Assembly: GCF_000004825.1 (NCBI RefSeq)
Contig: NW_008805074.1
Span: 310,001-374,000, forward strand
DNA length: 64,000 bases
Source of the DNA: Heterostelium album PN500
Taxonomy: Eukaryota; Evosea; Eumycetozoa; Acytosteliales; Acytosteliaceae
Direction of reading: 5' to 3'
Shown here: positions 25,126 to 37,506 of the stretch, in pieces
How the letters are laid out: each line of letters starts with the position of its first letter
Numbering within the stretch: the first letter of the stretch is position 1
Position numbers and translations under genes: made by a program
The notes under the pieces: generated by a model
Database searches by the model: none
The model's input: the letters and a program-made list of their open reading frames with translations, nothing else
Told to the model about the DNA's origin: nothing

Positions 25126-26095
25126 CAAAATCATTACATATTTCAGTATCACACACTCCCCATCATCCAAAAAAAATATTATTAATTAATTATTTCATTT
25201 AACACAAATAACGATAAAATTATTAAAGAGATTTAATAATTGTTTTCTAATAAATAGTTTTAAAAAAAAAAAAACAAAAACTTAAAACTATCAACTTTCA
25301 ACTTTCTAACTTTTTTATTTTAAGTTTATTAATTTTAAAAAAATCTGGTTTTGGTATAAAGTTAGATCAGTGGTAGTTGAGTAAAAAAAATCAAAAAACC
25401 ACAAAAAAATTGATTGATAGCCAAAGTCAGTTGGATAGTATGGGAAAAAATAAAATAAAAAAATTTGATTTTTCATTCAATTCTCATTTTTTTGCAACCA
25501 CTTGCCTATCATAACTCACTGTCTGCAAAGTATTTTTTTTATCTAATATTGTATCAATACAAATAAAATAATAATTTATTTCACACACACACATCACATC
25601 ATTTCTTTTTTTTTTTTTTTTTTTCCCTCACACAAATAGACAACACTGAAAACTAAGCTTAAATAATCAAATAATTAGTTATATATAAATATTTATATAA
25701 ATAAAGCAATATATAATTAAAGAGAATAGGGGGTAGTAATTTAATTGATAGCTTTCTCTCTCTCTCTCTATTTGATTTTAGATTGCTTTTTGTTTAGTGT
25801 AACAATAATATATATTATATTTTTTTTTTTTTAACCACTTTTGTATCACCACAATTATATATCTTTACCACTCTTACACATATATCCAACCGATTATCAA
25901 CCATTGTCGTTTATAGATATTAGAGAGTGAGATTAAGATAAGATAGAAAAATAGATTGTAACATCAATATTGTTTTAAATAATAAAAAAATTGAACCATA
26001 TATATATAAATAATTGTATCATTACAACTTTAATTTTGTATTTTACCAATTATAATATTATAGTTTTCGAAAATATATATTAATATTTATCTCAA
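25126..26095. other. Intergenic region upstream of F-box gene
   Basis: About 970 bases without a gene. Contains a CT run (25755-25769), several T-runs and a CACACAC patch near 25583. The right end is the F-box gene promoter. Confidence 0.6.
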
Positions 26096-27071
26096 ATGGA
26101 AATTGTTTCAATGGATATTGAAAGATCAGAAAGTAAGTTGTTTTAACACTGTTATATATAGGTTCCAATCATATAGTTCATCAGCAACTAATTGTTATAA
26201 ACTTCAACCTTTTAGATGAATTCAATGATGTATCATTATTAGAATCTTTATCATATGATGCTATTTTAAATATTTTAGTATGCTTAGAGCCAGAGCATTT
26301 AGTAAAGTTTGGTTTACTCTCTAAAGAATGCTACACATTGTCTTGTAGTGATTATCTTTGGAGAAGATTCTATCCATCCTATCAATTTAGATTTGAACAA
26401 GCATTTAATATCCCACCACCACAACCACTTCCAAGAGTAAATGCAAAGCAAATATATATAAAAGGTAATTTGCTTGGAAACATACATACATTGTTAACAA
26501 CATTTCATTTTATATTAATATGATCATTTTAGAATCTAAAAAAGTAGATAGTATTTCAAAGTTTGTAGGTCTATGGAGTGAACAATGGTGTGATGTCGAT
26601 GTCAACAGCTCAACAAGGATCAGTTATGATGGTTACAAAATATCTGTATTCTACACTAAAAATAAATTCTCTGCAGAGTTTGTCGATTTCGATGGATCTG
26701 TCTTGAGATTCAAGTTGTCGGGTGGTGACTCTGGTTGGTCGTTTATATATAGTCTAAAGATTGCTGACCACGGTAAACTAACGTTAAACGTATTCAGAAT
26801 CCACGATGACATGTCATTCAATGGTATTTTCAAATTGAGAAGTGAATCACCAGAGGAATACCCAAGCATCTCACCGATCTCACCGATAAGAATCATCACT
26901 TCAGCAGCCTCCACCAACACCTCACCGATGATAATGGCCGATCATTCTGCAATGATGATCGACACCACCTCCGAGAATAGCACTACCTCTAACGATAATG
27001 AGGAGATGACCAACATCGATGGCAATATCGAATCATTTCAACCACTTTCCCACAGACAGGTTGCTTTTTAA
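26096..27071 (+). CDS. F-box protein with C-terminal beta-rich domain
   Basis: Three exons (26096-26132, 26216-26464, 26533-27071) give 274 residues. Residues ~20-68 form an F-box: LSYDAILNILVCLEPEHLVK...SKECYTLSCSDYLWRRFY, the SKP1-binding helix set that recruits targets to SCF ubiquitin ligases. Residues ~100-210 are rich in alternating hydrophobic strands with several Trp (GLWSEQWCDV, SGWSFIYSL) and look like one beta-barrel or sandwich, probably the target-binding part; I do not recognise the family. The tail is Ser/Thr/Ile/Met rich and acidic. The first exon is only 37 bases. It converges on the POLD3 gene. Confidence 0.85.
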
Positions 27072-27340
27072 ACCAATGTATATCTACATTTAGAATGAAC
27101 GACGACATATATTTTTTGTAAAATACTTTTTTTGTTTTATTATCTTATCGATCTGATTCTGAATATAATCAGATTGTTCAATTACAATATTACTATAATA
27201 ATAATAATTATTTATATATATAATCTATAAATAATATCATTAAAGTATTATTAATAAGTAGCGATTAAAAATTAATATAAATAAATGCTTTTTAATAATA
27301 TTATAATATCCAAAAAAAAAAATAATAGATTGACAGTATT

Positions 27341-29376
27341 TTATTTCTTCTTTGGTGCAAAGAAAGAGGTAATGGATGTTTGTTTCTTATCTGGTGAATC
27401 TGATTTGGCAGCTTTCTTGGTTGTTTTGCTCTTTGGTGATTTCTTGGTTGTTTTTGATTTCTCATCATCTTTATCGGCATCAGAATCATCGTCTGCTTTT
27501 GCTGCAGACTTCTTTGGTGATTTCTTAGTTGATTTAGTCTTTTTATCTTTTGACTCACTCTCCACCTTACTGTTTGATTTAGAAGTAGCACTTGTTTTTT
27601 GTTTCTTCAAAGTCTTCTTTGGTTCTTCATCCTCTTCTTCATCCTGTTGTTCCTCTTCTTCTTCTTCTTCTTCCTCCTTCTCTTCTTTCTTTGATTTTGA
27701 CTTTGCCTTTTGCTTTGCTTTCTCTTTCTCTATCTCTTTTTCTTTTTCCTTCTTTTCCTCTTCTAGTTTCTTTGCCTTCTCTTTTTCCTCTTTCTCCTTT
27801 TGTAGCTGTGCTTCCTTCTCTTTCAACTCTTTGTCTTTCTTTTCTTTCTCTTCTTTCTCTCTCTTTTCTTTCTCTTTCTTCTCCTTCTCTTTCTTCTCTT
27901 TTGCCTCTCTTTCTTTCTTTTCTTTTTCTTCCTTGAGCTTCTTCTCCTTCTCTATTTTTTCTTTCTCCTCCTTTTCTTTCTTCTTCTTTTCAATCTCGGC
28001 GGCTTCTATAGCAGCTTTTCTCTTCATTTCCTTCTCATCCTCACTACCACCCGATTCAATTTCCAGGAGTGTTCTCTTATTTCCACTCAGATTTGATTCC
28101 TCATCACTGTCATCGATAGTCTTTCTGTTCTTCATGATTCTGCTATAGGATGGCATCTCCTCTTCACTACTTTCACTGTCATCTCCAAATGGATCGTCAC
28201 TGTCATCATCATCATCTGAAGAATCCGATTTGGCCTTGGCTTTGGCTTTAGATTTTGGTGCCGGTTTGGGTGCAGATTGATCAGATTTCTTCTTTGCTGC
28301 TAAGGTTGTAGTGTTGGTTGTATTAGTGGTAGTTGTAGTACTGTTGGTAGTAGACTTGGTGGTTGCACTCTTCTTTGAGATAGAGTCAGCAACGTTGACA
28401 ACAGGTTGAATAGCAGCCTTTGTAGCTTGAGCAGCCTTCTCTTCATTTCTCATTTGATCATACTTTGCAAATGGGTTATTATCACCACCAGCTGGTGCCT
28501 TGGTGAAAAAGTCTGTAAATGCAGACTTGACTGGAGTTGTAGTTGCTGGTTTTGATGTAGGAGCTACTGGTTTCGCTGTAGTCGTAGTTGCTGTACTAGT
28601 TGTAGATGATTGAACAGTAACCTTTTTATCTGCTTTAAATGGTGTAGGATGAACTGAAATCGGTAAAGCTCTGTGCAACTCTCTCTTTTTAAAACTATCG
28701 GAAACGATTGGTGGTTTACTAAAGAAACAAAATCATTGTTAATATACTCTACCGATGAACAAAGTAGAAAAACAAGTATATATTAGAGCAACTTACAAAT
28801 CGAAATACTCTTCACCCAAAGGTCTCATATTTTGATACTTTTCCTTTATATCATTAATATACAATGTGACAGCATTGGTAGGGTCTGTTGGTGTTGTATC
28901 CTTTGATAAACTATAAACATGAATCGAGTTTATCGATAAAAACTTTTCTTTTGATTCTATTATTAAATTAAATAAAGAGTAGAGCATATATAATGTTAAT
29001 AGCCTAATAATTATAATAAATATATAAATATGTTTAAAATATACCTTCTAAATCTTTTAATGGTACTAAATTATAAGATAATACAGCACTGTCTTTAGGT
29101 ATACCTGATATCATAAATAATGGTATATATAGATCTGAATTTGATTTATAAATATGAAATAGTATTCTTTTGCACAAATGTTAGAAATAGAACTCTCTAT
29201 TAATAGATGATGATGATGATACTAATATTGAAAACATACTCTTTAGAGATATTTGGATTTATATTGAATTTATTTGAAAGCCATCTGTAATTTATTGTTT
29301 GACTATCATCAATCATCGAGTTGATTTGTTCCAACAAACAATCACCATCGATTTCTTCAGTCTTTGATTCATTCAT
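27341..29376 (-). CDS. pold3: DNA polymerase delta subunit 3 (POLD3/Cdc27)
   Basis: Four exons (29240-29376, 29045-29166, 28797-28956, 27341-28718) give 598 residues. The first ~190 residues match the POLD3 winged-helix region that binds subunit 2 (ILFHIYKSNSDLYIPLFMISG; PLKDLEESKEKF). Then follow Thr/Ala/Pro-rich and acidic stretches, a Lys/Glu-rich region of about 150 residues (roughly 350-500), and a final PCNA-binding PIP box, QTSITSFF (586-593), four residues from the end of the aromatic pair to the stop region. This protein links polymerase delta to PCNA during lagging-strand synthesis and translesion repair. Total length is greater than the usual ~370-470 because of the charged region. 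Long frames on the opposite strand (Ser/Phe-rich) are mirror images of the Lys/Glu codons. Confidence 0.9.
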
Positions 29377-30975
29377 CTTATCTTATAAAAAATATAAATA
29401 TAAAATATTAATTATAATTTCTTCAATATATATTAAAACGCTATTTTCTAAAATCACAGATGTTTTAAAATTTTAAAAAAGGAGGGAAATTTTTTTTAAA
29501 TTCAAATTATTAAATTACAAGAAGAAGCCAAGTTTTTTATTTTATCAAAGTCTCTATTGTTATGTTTAAAAGACAAAAAGGTTATATAGTCTAAACTTAA
29601 AATGACTTTTAAACAATTTTTGATGAAAAAAGCGTCTCATTGTAAGTCTCTCAATAAATAAACATCTCTTCTCCAAAAGAACAATATTTTGCAATTTTTA
29701 AGATAAGATTAAAATGTTTAAATAACAGATTAATAATTTTTACAGATAATATCAGATTAATCGAAAATCTATGGTTTTCCAATCTATGTAATCTGTTTAA
29801 AAAACTTGTTGTTATCTATGCTAGATGAAAAAACAGTGATTCTGAATTGTAACACTAGAATTAGTGAGACAGATACATATAAAATCTTTCCAGAAACAAG
29901 AGACACTTGAGGTAAGAAAAAAAACCATTAACCTAATTTAATTGTCACCCGCAGCAACCCTGTGTGAGTTACAATAATAGATATTCAACCATACTATCAT
30001 TCCAAATCGTTATGTTGGAAAGTACCACAGATCCCAAAAGATTAAAAAAATAACAATGATTTTTTGGAAACCCCATTTTCCACCAATGGATTTCGATTTT
30101 CATGTTTTCCTATTAAAAAAAAAACATTAATAGGCGAAATACCTCTCCAAATTATCAAGGTTTCAAAAAATAACACATGTGGTATGGTGCACCAAAAAAA
30201 AAAAAAATTTTTATTTTTTTTTATCTTGGATATTCAATTCCAAAAAGAGAAAAGCATGGTGTTGTCATTGGAACATTTTGATTTTTAATCTATGCGAATC
30301 TTAAAGTGTTTTTTAATCTAACAATACAATGATATTAGAATCTAGAGCAAGATTAATCTGTCAGATATCTTTTCTGAGAATAGCCAATGTCTATTTTGGC
30401 GATCAGCGTGCTCATCCATCCAACAAATACAAACACAGACTAGTACCAGACTATTCAATTTTTATTTAATACTGAAAAATATATAAGAGACCTCGCTCAC
30501 CTATCAATCATGAATAAGAATCAAACCTAGGAGTAATTTATTAAATATCTCTTTAGTTATATTTATATATTTGTTTATTATTTGTTGGTTGAATAATAAA
30601 TATTGTAGTATTTAATTTAAATAGTAAAGTAAAGAGATATTTACTCTTAAACAAAATTAACATTATCTATTAACAAGATTAGAATTATTACATTATATAG
30701 TAAAAATTTATTTATATATACTTGTTGTTTTTTTTATTTATTTTTTAAAAATATTAAAATAAATAAGAAGATTTATTGTATTATTATATTGAAATCATTA
30801 TTTAAACATTTTTTGTTAAATTATAAATTTTAATCTTATTTATAAATAATAGTTTGTAAATTTTTGTATTTTTAATAATTAGATAATACTTTTAATAATA
30901 AAAAAAAAAAAAAGAAAATCATATCAATTATTGTAATTTATAGAAATTGTCTTTACAAAACTAATATATTTAAAG
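29377..30975. other. 1.6 kb divergent intergenic region with a less AT-rich island
   Basis: No firmly supported gene. Bases ~29860-30480 are clearly richer in G and C than typical spacer here. Within it a small open frame, 30329-30469 on +, is listed separately. A donor-like GAGGTAAGA occurs near 29912. The rest is promoter-type A/T DNA. Confidence 0.55.
30329..30469 (+). CDS. Possible small open frame, 46 residues, unknown
   Basis: ATG at 30329 to TAA at 30467-30469, 46 codons with mixed amino-acid composition (starts MILESRARLICQIS, includes YFGDQRAHPSNK). This is unlike the Phe/Lys/Asn frames usual in spacer DNA. It could be a small protein, an exon of a missed gene, or a remnant. I recognise no family and no signal peptide. 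Confidence 0.25.
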   Translation: MILESRARLICQISFLRIANVYFGDQRAHPSNKYKHRLVPDYSIFI

Positions 30976-32466
30976 ATGACTGAAAAATTCTTAAATATTT
31001 TAAACAGTTCCAACAATAGCAACTGTTCAATGTCATCGGTGGAATCTGAAAATGAAGGATATTCATTTTCCAGTAGTACAACAACATCAAGTGGTTCCAG
31101 TTCTTCAATGACTGGTTCCAATAATAAATTATTGTTAGATAGTCTTATGGACATTAGTGATATTCAACCATGTCCAGAGTTACCCAACAGTCCAATTCTA
31201 AAATCATCATCATTCGACACCAATATCAATATCAATCTTCATAATAATGATAATATCAGAAATAAATTAATCTTAAAATCTAGAAAACACTCTTTGAGTG
31301 TCTATAGAATTGTTTTGTATTTCAATTGGCTACTATCTACTCCTCCATCCAACGAAGCTGATCTTTGGTTGAGTAAAGAGAATGTCTTACTTCTGAATGC
31401 AATGATTTTAGGATATGGTTCCGTTTATTTGCACCTCTCCAACTATATCAATATGTGCTCCCAAGATTTATCTATTTCACCAGAGGATATCGAAAAGCAC
31501 AACAACAAATGTGAACAAAGATCCAACAACATTGTCAACTCACTCCATGATTTCCTTTTGATTTGGCAAGACGAATTCAATTTTGAACAAAAGACATCGA
31601 TGCTCGATGTAATGCTCCGTGTCATCCAACAATACAACATCGATTCACCTCAATTTCCTGCACATTTAGACCTGACCGTTGAAGAACTCCTTGCCTCTAG
31701 AGGATTAGATGAAGCCATCAACAATGACTTGTGTGACCGTCCATCATCCACTAGCTCTTCACATTTAGACCAACGTTTCCAAGAACAACTTATGAAGTTC
31801 CAACGTGAACAACGTCAAAGCATCGATTACTATCGCCAGTTCATCAGAAACAAAACCATCGAAAACAATCCACCACTCATTAATTTTAGAAACAATCATT
31901 GCTTTGACGAGATGCTCCAGTTTTTCAATGGTAATCTTATGACAGAGGCAAAGAAAGCGATCGAGTCGGTTGGCAAACTAGCGTCTGTCATGGGTCAATT
32001 GCAACCAGAGGGACTTGTTGTGTACGGAAGTGTAAGAGCGCTACTCAAGCTATTCGAAAGTACATTTACGCAACTGCTCTACGATGACAAACAACGATTG
32101 GTTAGAATCTATGACCAAATGTCACAACAGGATCACACTCTCTATGATTATCCATTCGCGCAGTGCACAACCACAGTGGAACTAGAGCAATTCAGACAGC
32201 TACTTAAACAACAACTGTTGGAACAGTATCAACACTACATTTCGTTACCAATACAATGCAAATCATCGTACTCCAGTCTTCAGTATCTAGGTGAGATCAT
32301 CAAGATTATTGACAATCTAAACACACTTCCATACTATCAAAAGATGACTACTACAAATGATCAAGATCAGATCAACAACAACAACACTCCACCCAAATCA
32401 CTTGACCAATTTGACTTTTACAATACTCTAATGCAATTATATTCGGTTGTAAATCAAATAAAATGA
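30976..32466 (+). CDS. Unknown helical protein, 496 residues
   Basis: A single exon. Residues 1-95 are Ser/Asn-rich. From about residue 105 the protein is mainly helical: an N-terminal helical unit (SVYRIVLYFNWLL, ENVLLLNAMILGYGSVYLHLSNY, NNIVNSLHDFLLIWQDEF), a middle with Gln/Arg-rich helices, and a C-terminal unit (AKKAIESVGKLASVM, GSVRALLKLFESTFTQLL, and a QFRQLLKQQLLEQYQHY coiled segment). No signal peptide, membrane segment or catalytic motif is visible. The first helical unit faintly recalls RasGEF N-terminal modules, but no GEF domain follows, so I do not assign it. Probably a cytosolic scaffold or regulator. It is a genuine gene by length and codon use. Confidence 0.8.
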   Translation: MTEKFLNILNSSNNSNCSMSSVESENEGYSFSSSTTTSSGSSSSMTGSNNKLLLDSLMDISDIQPCPELPNSPILKSSSFDTNININLHNNDNIRNKLILKSRKHSLSVYRIVLYFNWLLSTPPSNEADLWLSKENVLLLNAMILGYGSVYLHLSNYINMCSQDLSISPEDIEKHNNKCEQRSNNIVNSLHDFLLIWQDEFNFEQKTSMLDVMLRVIQQYNIDSPQFPAHLDLTVEELLASRGLDEAINNDLCDRPSSTSSSHLDQRFQEQLMKFQREQRQSIDYYRQFIRNKTIENNPPLINFRNNHCFDEMLQFFNGNLMTEAKKAIESVGKLASVMGQLQPEGLVVYGSVRALLKLFESTFTQLLYDDKQRLVRIYDQMSQQDHTLYDYPFAQCTTTVELEQFRQLLKQQLLEQYQHYISLPIQCKSSYSSLQYLGEIIKIIDNLNTLPYYQKMTTTNDQDQINNNNTPPKSLDQFDFYNTLMQLYSVVNQIK

Positions 32467-32652
32467 CAATTTATTAATTACATGCTCCAAAAGTCTGAAG
32501 ATACAATTTTTTTTAACCACACTATCACCAATTCAATGAATTTAATTTTTAAAAAATAATATCCTTTTTAACTTCACACAAAAGCCAATTTAAATGTTTT
32601 GATTATTATTTATATTTTATTTAACTGATATCATTATATATATTTTACAAGT

Positions 32653-34646
32653 ATGTTTATAAATAGAAATATATCAAAACTTTTAAAGAATTGTAGTGTT
32701 GGTGGTGTTTACAATAGATCAACATTTAACTCTACTGGTAGTAATTTAAGATGTTTTACCAGTGGCAATAATAACAATCATTATAATGGGAATGGTGAAT
32801 TTAATCAACAGAGATCGAGTAGAATGCCATTTTTAGTTGGTGGTATTGGTTGTTTGTTAGGTGGTGCTCTTTCTATACTTTACTTGGAGGGTGAAGATAA
32901 AAAAGAAATCATTATACCAAAGCAACCATTAACATCAATAAAGAAAACTGGTGATAAAGAAAGAATTGTAATATTGGGAACTGGATGGGCATCACTTGCC
33001 TTTATTAACAATATCGATTTAGATAAATATGAAGTCATTGTTGTATCTCCTAGAAATGTATGTAACCAAACTTTAAAATAAATTAAAAAAAAAAAAAAGA
33101 TATCTTTATATTAATAAAACTTTAAAAAAAAAGTATTTCTTATTTACACCAATGTTGACAGCTGCAACCGTGGGATCAGTTGAAGTTCGAAGCATTACAG
33201 AACCAATTAGAAGAATTTTGAAAAGATTGTCAAAGTGTGGCTCTCAGTTTATTGAAGCAGAGTGCATCGATATTGTCTACAACGATAACTACATTATCAT
33301 CAAGGACGCTAGTACAGACTATCCAGGTGCTGTGACAAGCTTTCCTCACGTAGAGATACCCTATGACAAATTGGTTATTGCCGTTGGTAGTATGCCAAAC
33401 ACAATGGGTACCAAGGGTGTAACAGAGAACTGTCTGTTCCTAAAGGAGGCTGGCGATGCTAGAAAGATTCGAACCAAGATTATGGACTGCTTCGAAAGAG
33501 CCAACTATCCAGGTATCTCTGAGATTGAACAAAGAAACGCACTACACTTTTTGATCGTCGGTGCTGGTCCAACTGGTGTTGAAGCTGCTGGTGAAATCTA
33601 TGACTACATCTATGACGACCTGGCAAAGATCTTCCCAAAGGAAATCATTGCCAAATGTCAGATATCGTTGATTCAATCGGCTGAACATCTTTTGAACACC
33701 TACGATAAGAAGATCATTGACTATACCGAAAAGGAATTCCAGAGATCCAACATCAATGCTCTCTTCAGTTCTAGAGTCACCGAAGTCCAGCCAAGAAAAA
33801 TAGTTGTCGTCAGCAAAATCGACAAGCGTTCCTACGAAATACCATTCGGTATGGCATTATGGTGTACTGGTGTAGGTCCACGTCCACTCACACAAAAGTT
33901 CTGTGATTCCATTCCTGAACAATCAAACAATCGTGCCATCTCTACCGATGTCTATCTCCGAGCGATTGGTGTTCCCAAAAAGAATGTATATGCCATTGGA
34001 GATTGCTCCACTGTCACCCAACAGAAGCTTTTAGATCATCTCAAAGAGATGTTCAAAGAGGCAGATGAAAATGGTGACGATAAGCTGAGCATCGATGAGC
34101 TGTTACACCTGGTCAAGAATAACATTCAGAGATACCCACAACTTGAACCATTTGTCAACCGTCTACCACAAGAGTTTGCAGAGTTTGATGTGAACAAGGA
34201 TAATTTCCTCCAATTCGATGAGTTCCAGCATCTTATTGAGAAAATCGATTCCAATCTGACAACTCTCCCTGCCACAGCCCAAGTTGCCAATCAGATGGGT
34301 ATTTATTTGGCTAAGACAATGAACAATATGACCAAAGACCCCAGTCAAGACTATCTAGATCAAAAAATTCAACCATTTAGATATAAACATCTTGGATCAT
34401 TTGCTTATATCGGTAAGTAATTTTTATTTTTATATTTATATATTTATTAATTTTAACTTCCTACATACAGGTCATCACAATGCAGTAGCAGATATCCCAG
34501 GCAAGTTTTCTGGTGGAGGTTTTGGTGTCTGGTGGGCGTGGAGAGCAATTTATCTCGAAAAACAATTTAGCTTGAAAAACAAATTTTTGGTATCACTTGA
34601 TTGGTCCAAAACAATTTTGTTTGGAAGAGATATCTCAAGATTATAA
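32653..34646 (+). CDS. Type II (alternative) NAD(P)H:quinone oxidoreductase with EF-hands
   Basis: Three exons (32653-33057, 33134-34412, 34471-34646) give 619 residues. It oxidises NAD(P)H and reduces ubiquinone at the inner mitochondrial membrane without pumping protons. A basic, Ser/Asn-rich lead and a hydrophobic segment (VGGIGCLLGGALSILYL, ~57-75) suggest mitochondrial import and anchoring. FAD-binding motif VILGTGWAS, NAD(P)-binding motif FLIVGAGPTGVEAAGE, and the late motif YAIGDCST are present. An insert after the second motif carries two EF-hands (ADENGDDKLSIDE and DVNKDNFLQFDE), as in plant/fungal external NDE/NDB enzymes that are activated by calcium. So it probably faces the intermembrane space. 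It ends convergently 126 bases from the RBR gene. Confidence 0.93.
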
Positions 34647-34772
34647 AAAAAAAAAAAAAAAAAGAAAATCAAAACATGTACAATAAAAACAATAATATCT
34701 TGTTTGAAATGGATAAAATCAAATAAATAAAAATACCTGATTGATATGTATAATAAACATAAAATGAATGAT

Positions 34773-37506
34773 TTAATAATTGTCAACATAATCTTGATAT
34801 TTATCATAAATTCCAATTTCTTCACAATCTTCGTTATAATAAGCATTATCATCATCGTCGTCACTGAAATCCTGTAGAGCTTCAATGATAGCTTGTTCGT
34901 CTGTTCTCTCTTGATCTGAAAAACAAGTCTCTCTGTACAATGGATTCGTTCTTAAATCTTGTAACTCTTCGATGGCACTATCCTTGTTGCTTTCCAATTG
35001 AAGATGAATTAATTGCTCCAACAATTGTTTTTTTCTATCAACAAGATTTGGATTCTGCTCGTCCTTTGGTTGACTAATAAACATTTCACCTTCCAATGTG
35101 ACATACAATTGATCGCCTTGAGGGATATCCATGACTGAAAAGACCTCAAATCCTTCCTTGTTAAATAATCTGATCTTTCTTAAGGTCTTTTGAGAATCCG
35201 GACTATTGTCATTGGTAAACACGATTTTGTTGACCAACTTCTTGTTCAGATTTCTAATGATTTCCATCTTGAACAATTCGATGCTCGAGTTGACAAACAA
35301 CTGTGTAACCACCTGACTGTAACCATTTAATAAAATGTCGCACATCAATGTTTTAATTAAAACATCGGTTTCATTTGAATGTTTAATGGATGTTCGGCTT
35401 GTTCTGTGGATACTCTTTCCTTTGGTAATTTGCCAAAAGGAACCAATTAAATCACCAACCTCTCTGCATTTCTCCAACTTTCTTTGTTTTATTGGCATTG
35501 CCATTAATTCATTAAATAATTTAATTATTGGTTGTACCAAGTTGATTTCTTCGTCATTCGCCGAATGTTTATCTAAATATTCTTGGAATTTATGTTTGAA
35601 CTCCTAAAAAAGATATAAAGGTTAGAGAATAAATAAATAACCGGTCCATCAAGTTGAAACAGTGAAAACTTACGAGAAAAGTTGGGACTTTTTGAAACTG
35701 TCCGATCTTTAGTAAATTGTTTTCAGTAATCTTTAGATTGAGTGATTGGATAGCATATTTGGCTGCATTATAGGATTTTCCTTCGACGTTGCAGGTTAAA
35801 TGGTTAAAGTAGTCCCCTCCACAAGCATAACAAAACTGATGTCCACACATTTTACAAGTCATGTGATTGCAGCCAGTAGTTCTTTCAACAGCAACATGAC
35901 AACGTGAGCACAGTGTTGTAGTTTTCAAAATAGTTGATATACTGATCCACTCTCTCAGGGTATCGCGAGACACATATTCAATAGTACATGGGTTTGGCCA
36001 ATGACTTGCTGGTTGTCCACAGAAAGCACACATAGCATTGTTACAACCACAGGGAATGAATGGTATGATTTTGTTGATGTTAGGGTATGAATATATAACT
36101 CTATTGCATGCATCAACTCCACATGATTTCGATTCAGTGATCATTACATACTCATCAAAGAGCTGATCAATAAATCGTCGATGCTGGTTTGGACTTAATG
36201 ATGTTGCCACTGTTACAGAGTCCAGGATATTCGGGCAACAATGTGATGGACAGGAAATTGGTGCAATGTTTCCTTTACCCTGACCAATATTGGAGGTTAT
36301 GTGGTGCTTGAAACATGAAATGCAAAAAGAGTGGCCACATGAAAGCTGAAGTGTATCCTGAGGCGAGCAGTCGTCCAAACAAATTGAACACTCGATATCG
36401 GTGGTTGTGTTGAAGCGATACGATCTGATATCGTTCTTGGGTTGTTTAGAGATGTCTGGGAACTGCTTCTTCAAAGAAGTCCAAGCATCAATAAACTTGC
36501 CTTTGAAAACCAGCAACGATCGTTTGCAAATCGATATTGGCAGTCCTGACTTGCAGGACAAGGTATGTTCATTTTGATAGATATGATAGTAAAAATTGGA
36601 TTTGGTCATCGTTGTTACCACTTTGAATTCAGGAGGGAAAATCTTGATAATATCGTCATCAAGAAAGGGTGCACATGACAGGTCTAACGAGTAATTCTTG
36701 TAGATCTCGAAATACTTTTCAAAACACTTCTCCATTACATCATTGATTTGTGATACAGAGGTGAGAGTTGTTTCAATGATGTATTTAATGTGGGAAGCGA
36801 GCTGGTTATAATCAGAGTATACAGTGAATTCTGGCTTTGTGTTTGGCTTATCCATTAAATAGACCCAAGCTCCAAGATTCTTTGTATCACTCCATAGATC
36901 GGTGGAATTGGAGATATAAATCCTTGCAGTATACGGGTAGGATTCTCCAATCTCAACTCTGTCTGGATATCGCGACTTCAAGTCAAACATTTGATTTAGA
37001 AAGTCAGAGTCGGCAACATAATCTTTCTCCCACAGTGCAAATTGCTTGTTGGTCATATCCTCCATTGGCTTGTGAACGGCTATAGCCACTGGAACCGGTT
37101 TGGGTTTCTCTACATTCTTTGAGTAGTCGATATCGGGATTGTTTGGCTCAAACTTTAACAAGAGTTTTTGGTCATTGACAATCTCCAACAAGGTTTTAAT
37201 CAACTTATCATCGGTAGTATACAAATAGAGACTATTTTCTTTGTTTGTATCGAGGAGAGTCTTAATAATTGGGGTATGCTTCAAATGACCAATAACTTGA
37301 TTTAAAGAAATCCATTCGTTCTGAATAATGATAGATTGCTTGACAAACTTCAAATTTATAGAAAGATGTCAGATTATTTAAATTATCAATAACATTCACT
37401 CAATAAAACATACTTTATCATTATATTTAAAAGTAATATGAACTTTTCTTCTTGAATCTGGGTATGGTAGATTTATATAAATTGGTGCGCTAGTTCTAAT
37501 GTTCAT
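34773..37506 (-). CDS. RBR-type E3 ubiquitin ligase
   Basis: Three exons (37414-37506, 35674-37347, 34773-35603) give 865 residues. The core is RING1 (CSICLDDCSPQDTLQLSCGHSF, near residue 345), an in-between-RING zinc domain (CGVDACNRVI...CGCNNAMCAFCG), and RING2 (LCSRCHVAVERTTGCNHMTC) in which the Cys of TTGCNHM is expected to accept ubiquitin as a thioester. RBR ligases such as Ariadne and Parkin work this way. The long N-terminal ~330 residues and the C-terminal ~280 residues are not recognised; the latter is helical and ends in an acidic Asp/Glu/Tyr tail that could act as an autoinhibitory element. No membrane segment. The substrate is unknown. Confidence 0.92.

Noticed and set aside
27285-28148. 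287-codon Ser/Phe-rich frame opposite POLD3
   Set aside because: It is the complement of Lys/Glu codons (TTC/CTT) in the charged region; POLD3 has clear domains and a PIP box.
30976-32466. Assignment of the 496-residue protein as a RasGEF
   Set aside because: Only a faint likeness to the RasGEF N-terminal module; no catalytic CDC25 domain follows.
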